Positions 38,413 to 39,318 of a stretch of DNA of 39,318 nt are shown one piece after another. The DNA is from Victivallales bacterium (GTDB lineage: Bacteria; Verrucomicrobiota; Lentisphaeria; Victivallales; SZUA-371). Under the pieces are notes generated by a model, which searched no databases, was not told where the DNA came from, and worked only from the letters and a program-made list of their open reading frames with translations. How positions within the stretch are numbered: position 1 is the first letter of the stretch; each line of letters opens with the position of its first letter. Where the stretch lies: the NCBI GenBank assembly GCA_016936495.1, contig JAFGXT010000026.1:1-39318 (forward strand), read 5' to 3'. The translations under genes were made by a program, and so were the position numbers.

Positions 38413-39318
38413 ATGGACAATGACAAACAGAACAATGAACCGCCACAGGATTTCAAACCCAAAAGATTCTCGCCAGCCTCCCTTATATGGCTGCTGATAA
38501 TCGGATTTATCATTACTCTTGGCGTAATGAAAATATATACGCCCCAGAACGTGAAGGATTGGGATCAGAGTACTTTTGAGAACCAGCTTCGTGCCGGAAA
38601 CCTCATCTCCGCGGAAATGACCCCGGAAAGTGAACGCATTATGGCAATAGAAGGCAAATACCGTTCTGTCCGTAAGCTCAATACGGACAGCAAGACCGAA
38701 GCCGTCGCCAAACCGAATCCGGAGGCTACTGGACATTACCGTTCCAGAGTGATGATGACCGATCAGCTCAGTAAAGAACTGTCCGACAATAAAGTGGATG
38801 TTAAAATCAAACAGAAAGACACCTTATGGTCTAATCTGATACTGACGATGCTACCCATCCTGCTGATCGTCGGTGTACTCTATTTCCTGTTTTCGCGCCA
38901 GTTGAAAATGGCGGGTAAAGGTGCCATGCAGTTCGGCAAAAGCAAGGCCCGGATGATTATGCCAGATGAATTGAAAATATCTTTTGACGACATTGCCGGA
39001 GCCGATGAGGCAAAGGAAGAAGTCGAAGAAATCATTGAATATCTCAGGGATCCGCTTAAATTTAAATTACTTGGCGCAAAGATTCCTAAAGGCGCACTGC
39101 TGATGGGACCTCCGGGAACCGGTAAAACCTTGCTGGCGAAAGCGGTGGCGAGCGAAGCTAATGTGCCGTTTTTCGCGATAAGCGGTTCGGATTTTGTGGA
39201 AATGTTTGTCGGCGTAGGCGCCAGCCGCGTCCGCGATATGTTTGAACAAGCTAGAAAACATTGCCCATGCCTGATCTTTATTGATGAAATAGATGCCGTG
39301 GGGCGTTCCCGCTTCTCC
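38413..39318 (+). CDS. ftsH: ATP-dependent zinc metalloprotease FtsH (3' end outside window)
   Basis: 302 codons from ATG 38413 to the window end. There are two membrane helices, [15 protein letters not shown] near the start and [18 protein letters not shown] after a periplasmic domain that is longer and more polar than in E. coli. The AAA part begins with [20 protein letters not shown]; Walker A is [10 protein letters not shown]; the pore loop is [20 protein letters not shown]; Walker B is [12 protein letters not shown]. The SRH and zinc protease domain lie beyond the window. It degrades membrane proteins and soluble regulators, in many bacteria including LpxC of LPS synthesis. The upstream site is weak (AGGA 12 bases away). 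Confidence 0.96.
   Translation, partial: MDNDKQNNEPPQDFKPKRFSPASLIWLLIIGFIITLGVMKIYTPQNVKDWDQSTFENQLRAGNLISAEMTPESERIMAIEGKYRSVRKLNTDSKTEAVAKPNPEATGHYRSRVMMTDQLSKELSDNKVDVKIKQKDTLWSNLILTMLPILLIVGVLYFLFSRQLKMAGKGAMQFGKSKARMIMPDELKISFDDIAGADEAKEEVEEIIEYLRDPLKFKLLGAKIPKGALLMGPPGTGKTLLAKAVASEANVPFFAISGSDFVEMFVGVGASRVRDMFEQARKHCPCLIFIDEIDAVGRSRFS

Noticed and set aside
1-39318. CRISPR array
   Set aside because: No set of regularly spaced identical repeats was seen; the only repeats are the 100-bp pair, the 10-bp operator words and a 6-base tandem.

Overview
The window joins two different pieces of DNA. Positions 1 to about 18,390 are the right-hand part of a temperate phage (prophage) or phage-like element. 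Positions 18,357 to 39,318 are bacterial chromosome. The boundary is a tRNA-Leu(UAG) gene on the minus strand (18357-18440), into which the 3' end of a large serine integrase gene reads. The host is a Gram-negative, LPS-making bacterium, shown by kdsA, kdsB, kdsC, lptA, lptB, an lptC-like gene, a heptose kinase and ftsH. The mix of a Bacteroidetes/PVC-type long PurF, Tad-type pseudopilins, unfamiliar coiled-coil proteins and moderate GC content makes me favour a PVC-group bacterium such as Lentisphaerota. That assignment is an inference from general appearance, not from a marker-gene comparison.

Prophage layout. The left edge (1-1232, plus strand) ends a late or lysis-like group: a DUF1353 protein cut by the window, a small holin/XhlA-like membrane protein and a lipoprotein. 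A two-way terminator (1235-1266) separates it from one long leftward early operon (13309 down to 1268). In transcription order the operon carries a ribbon-helix-helix regulator, two overlapping small genes, YqaJ-type exonuclease, RecT annealase, a NinB-like protein, a protein with paired Cys/His motifs, a replication initiator-like protein, DnaB helicase, HNH nuclease and RusA resolvase. It then carries a PRTRC cassette (E, C, small ORF, F, B, ThiF), an unknown protein, an ASCH-domain protein and a 45-residue free-standing glycyl-radical domain resembling the C-terminus of anaerobic ribonucleotide reductase NrdD. A control region (about 13310-13484) has back-to-back promoters; three 10-bp repeats sit on the leftward one. 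Rightward come an unusually long S24/CI-type repressor and cargo: a zinc-ribbon membrane protein, a secreted thermonuclease-like protein, a membrane-anchored DUF4041/GIY-YIG protein with the architecture of the SNIPE anti-phage nuclease, and the serine integrase.

Chromosome layout. After tRNA-Leu come a PurF-family gene and a minus-strand operon for inner-core LPS precursor synthesis and LPS export, transcribed from 26888 to a terminator near 20680: unknown membrane protein, heptose-7-phosphate kinase, kdsB, kdsA, kdsC, lptC-like, lptA, lptB, hpf. Then an HPr gene; four consecutive genes with class III (prepilin-type) leader segments (30380-27347); panD and thiD, divergent; a zinc amidase whose last third is in the -1 frame behind an A AAA AAG slippery heptamer; a stand-alone AsnC/RAM domain; guaA; a small membrane protein; rsmD; a coiled-coil membrane protein followed by two tiny membrane/lipoprotein genes; an FHA-transmembrane protein with a near-consensus promoter; and the start of ftsH, cut by the window end.

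Most notable: the ubiquitin-like PRTRC cassette inside a phage early operon, without its usual JAB peptidase or ParB; the SNIPE-like nuclease; the solo glycyl-radical domain; the possible programmed frameshift that decides whether the amidase keeps its catalytic glutamate; and a possible OOP-like short antisense RNA (about 12795-12851).
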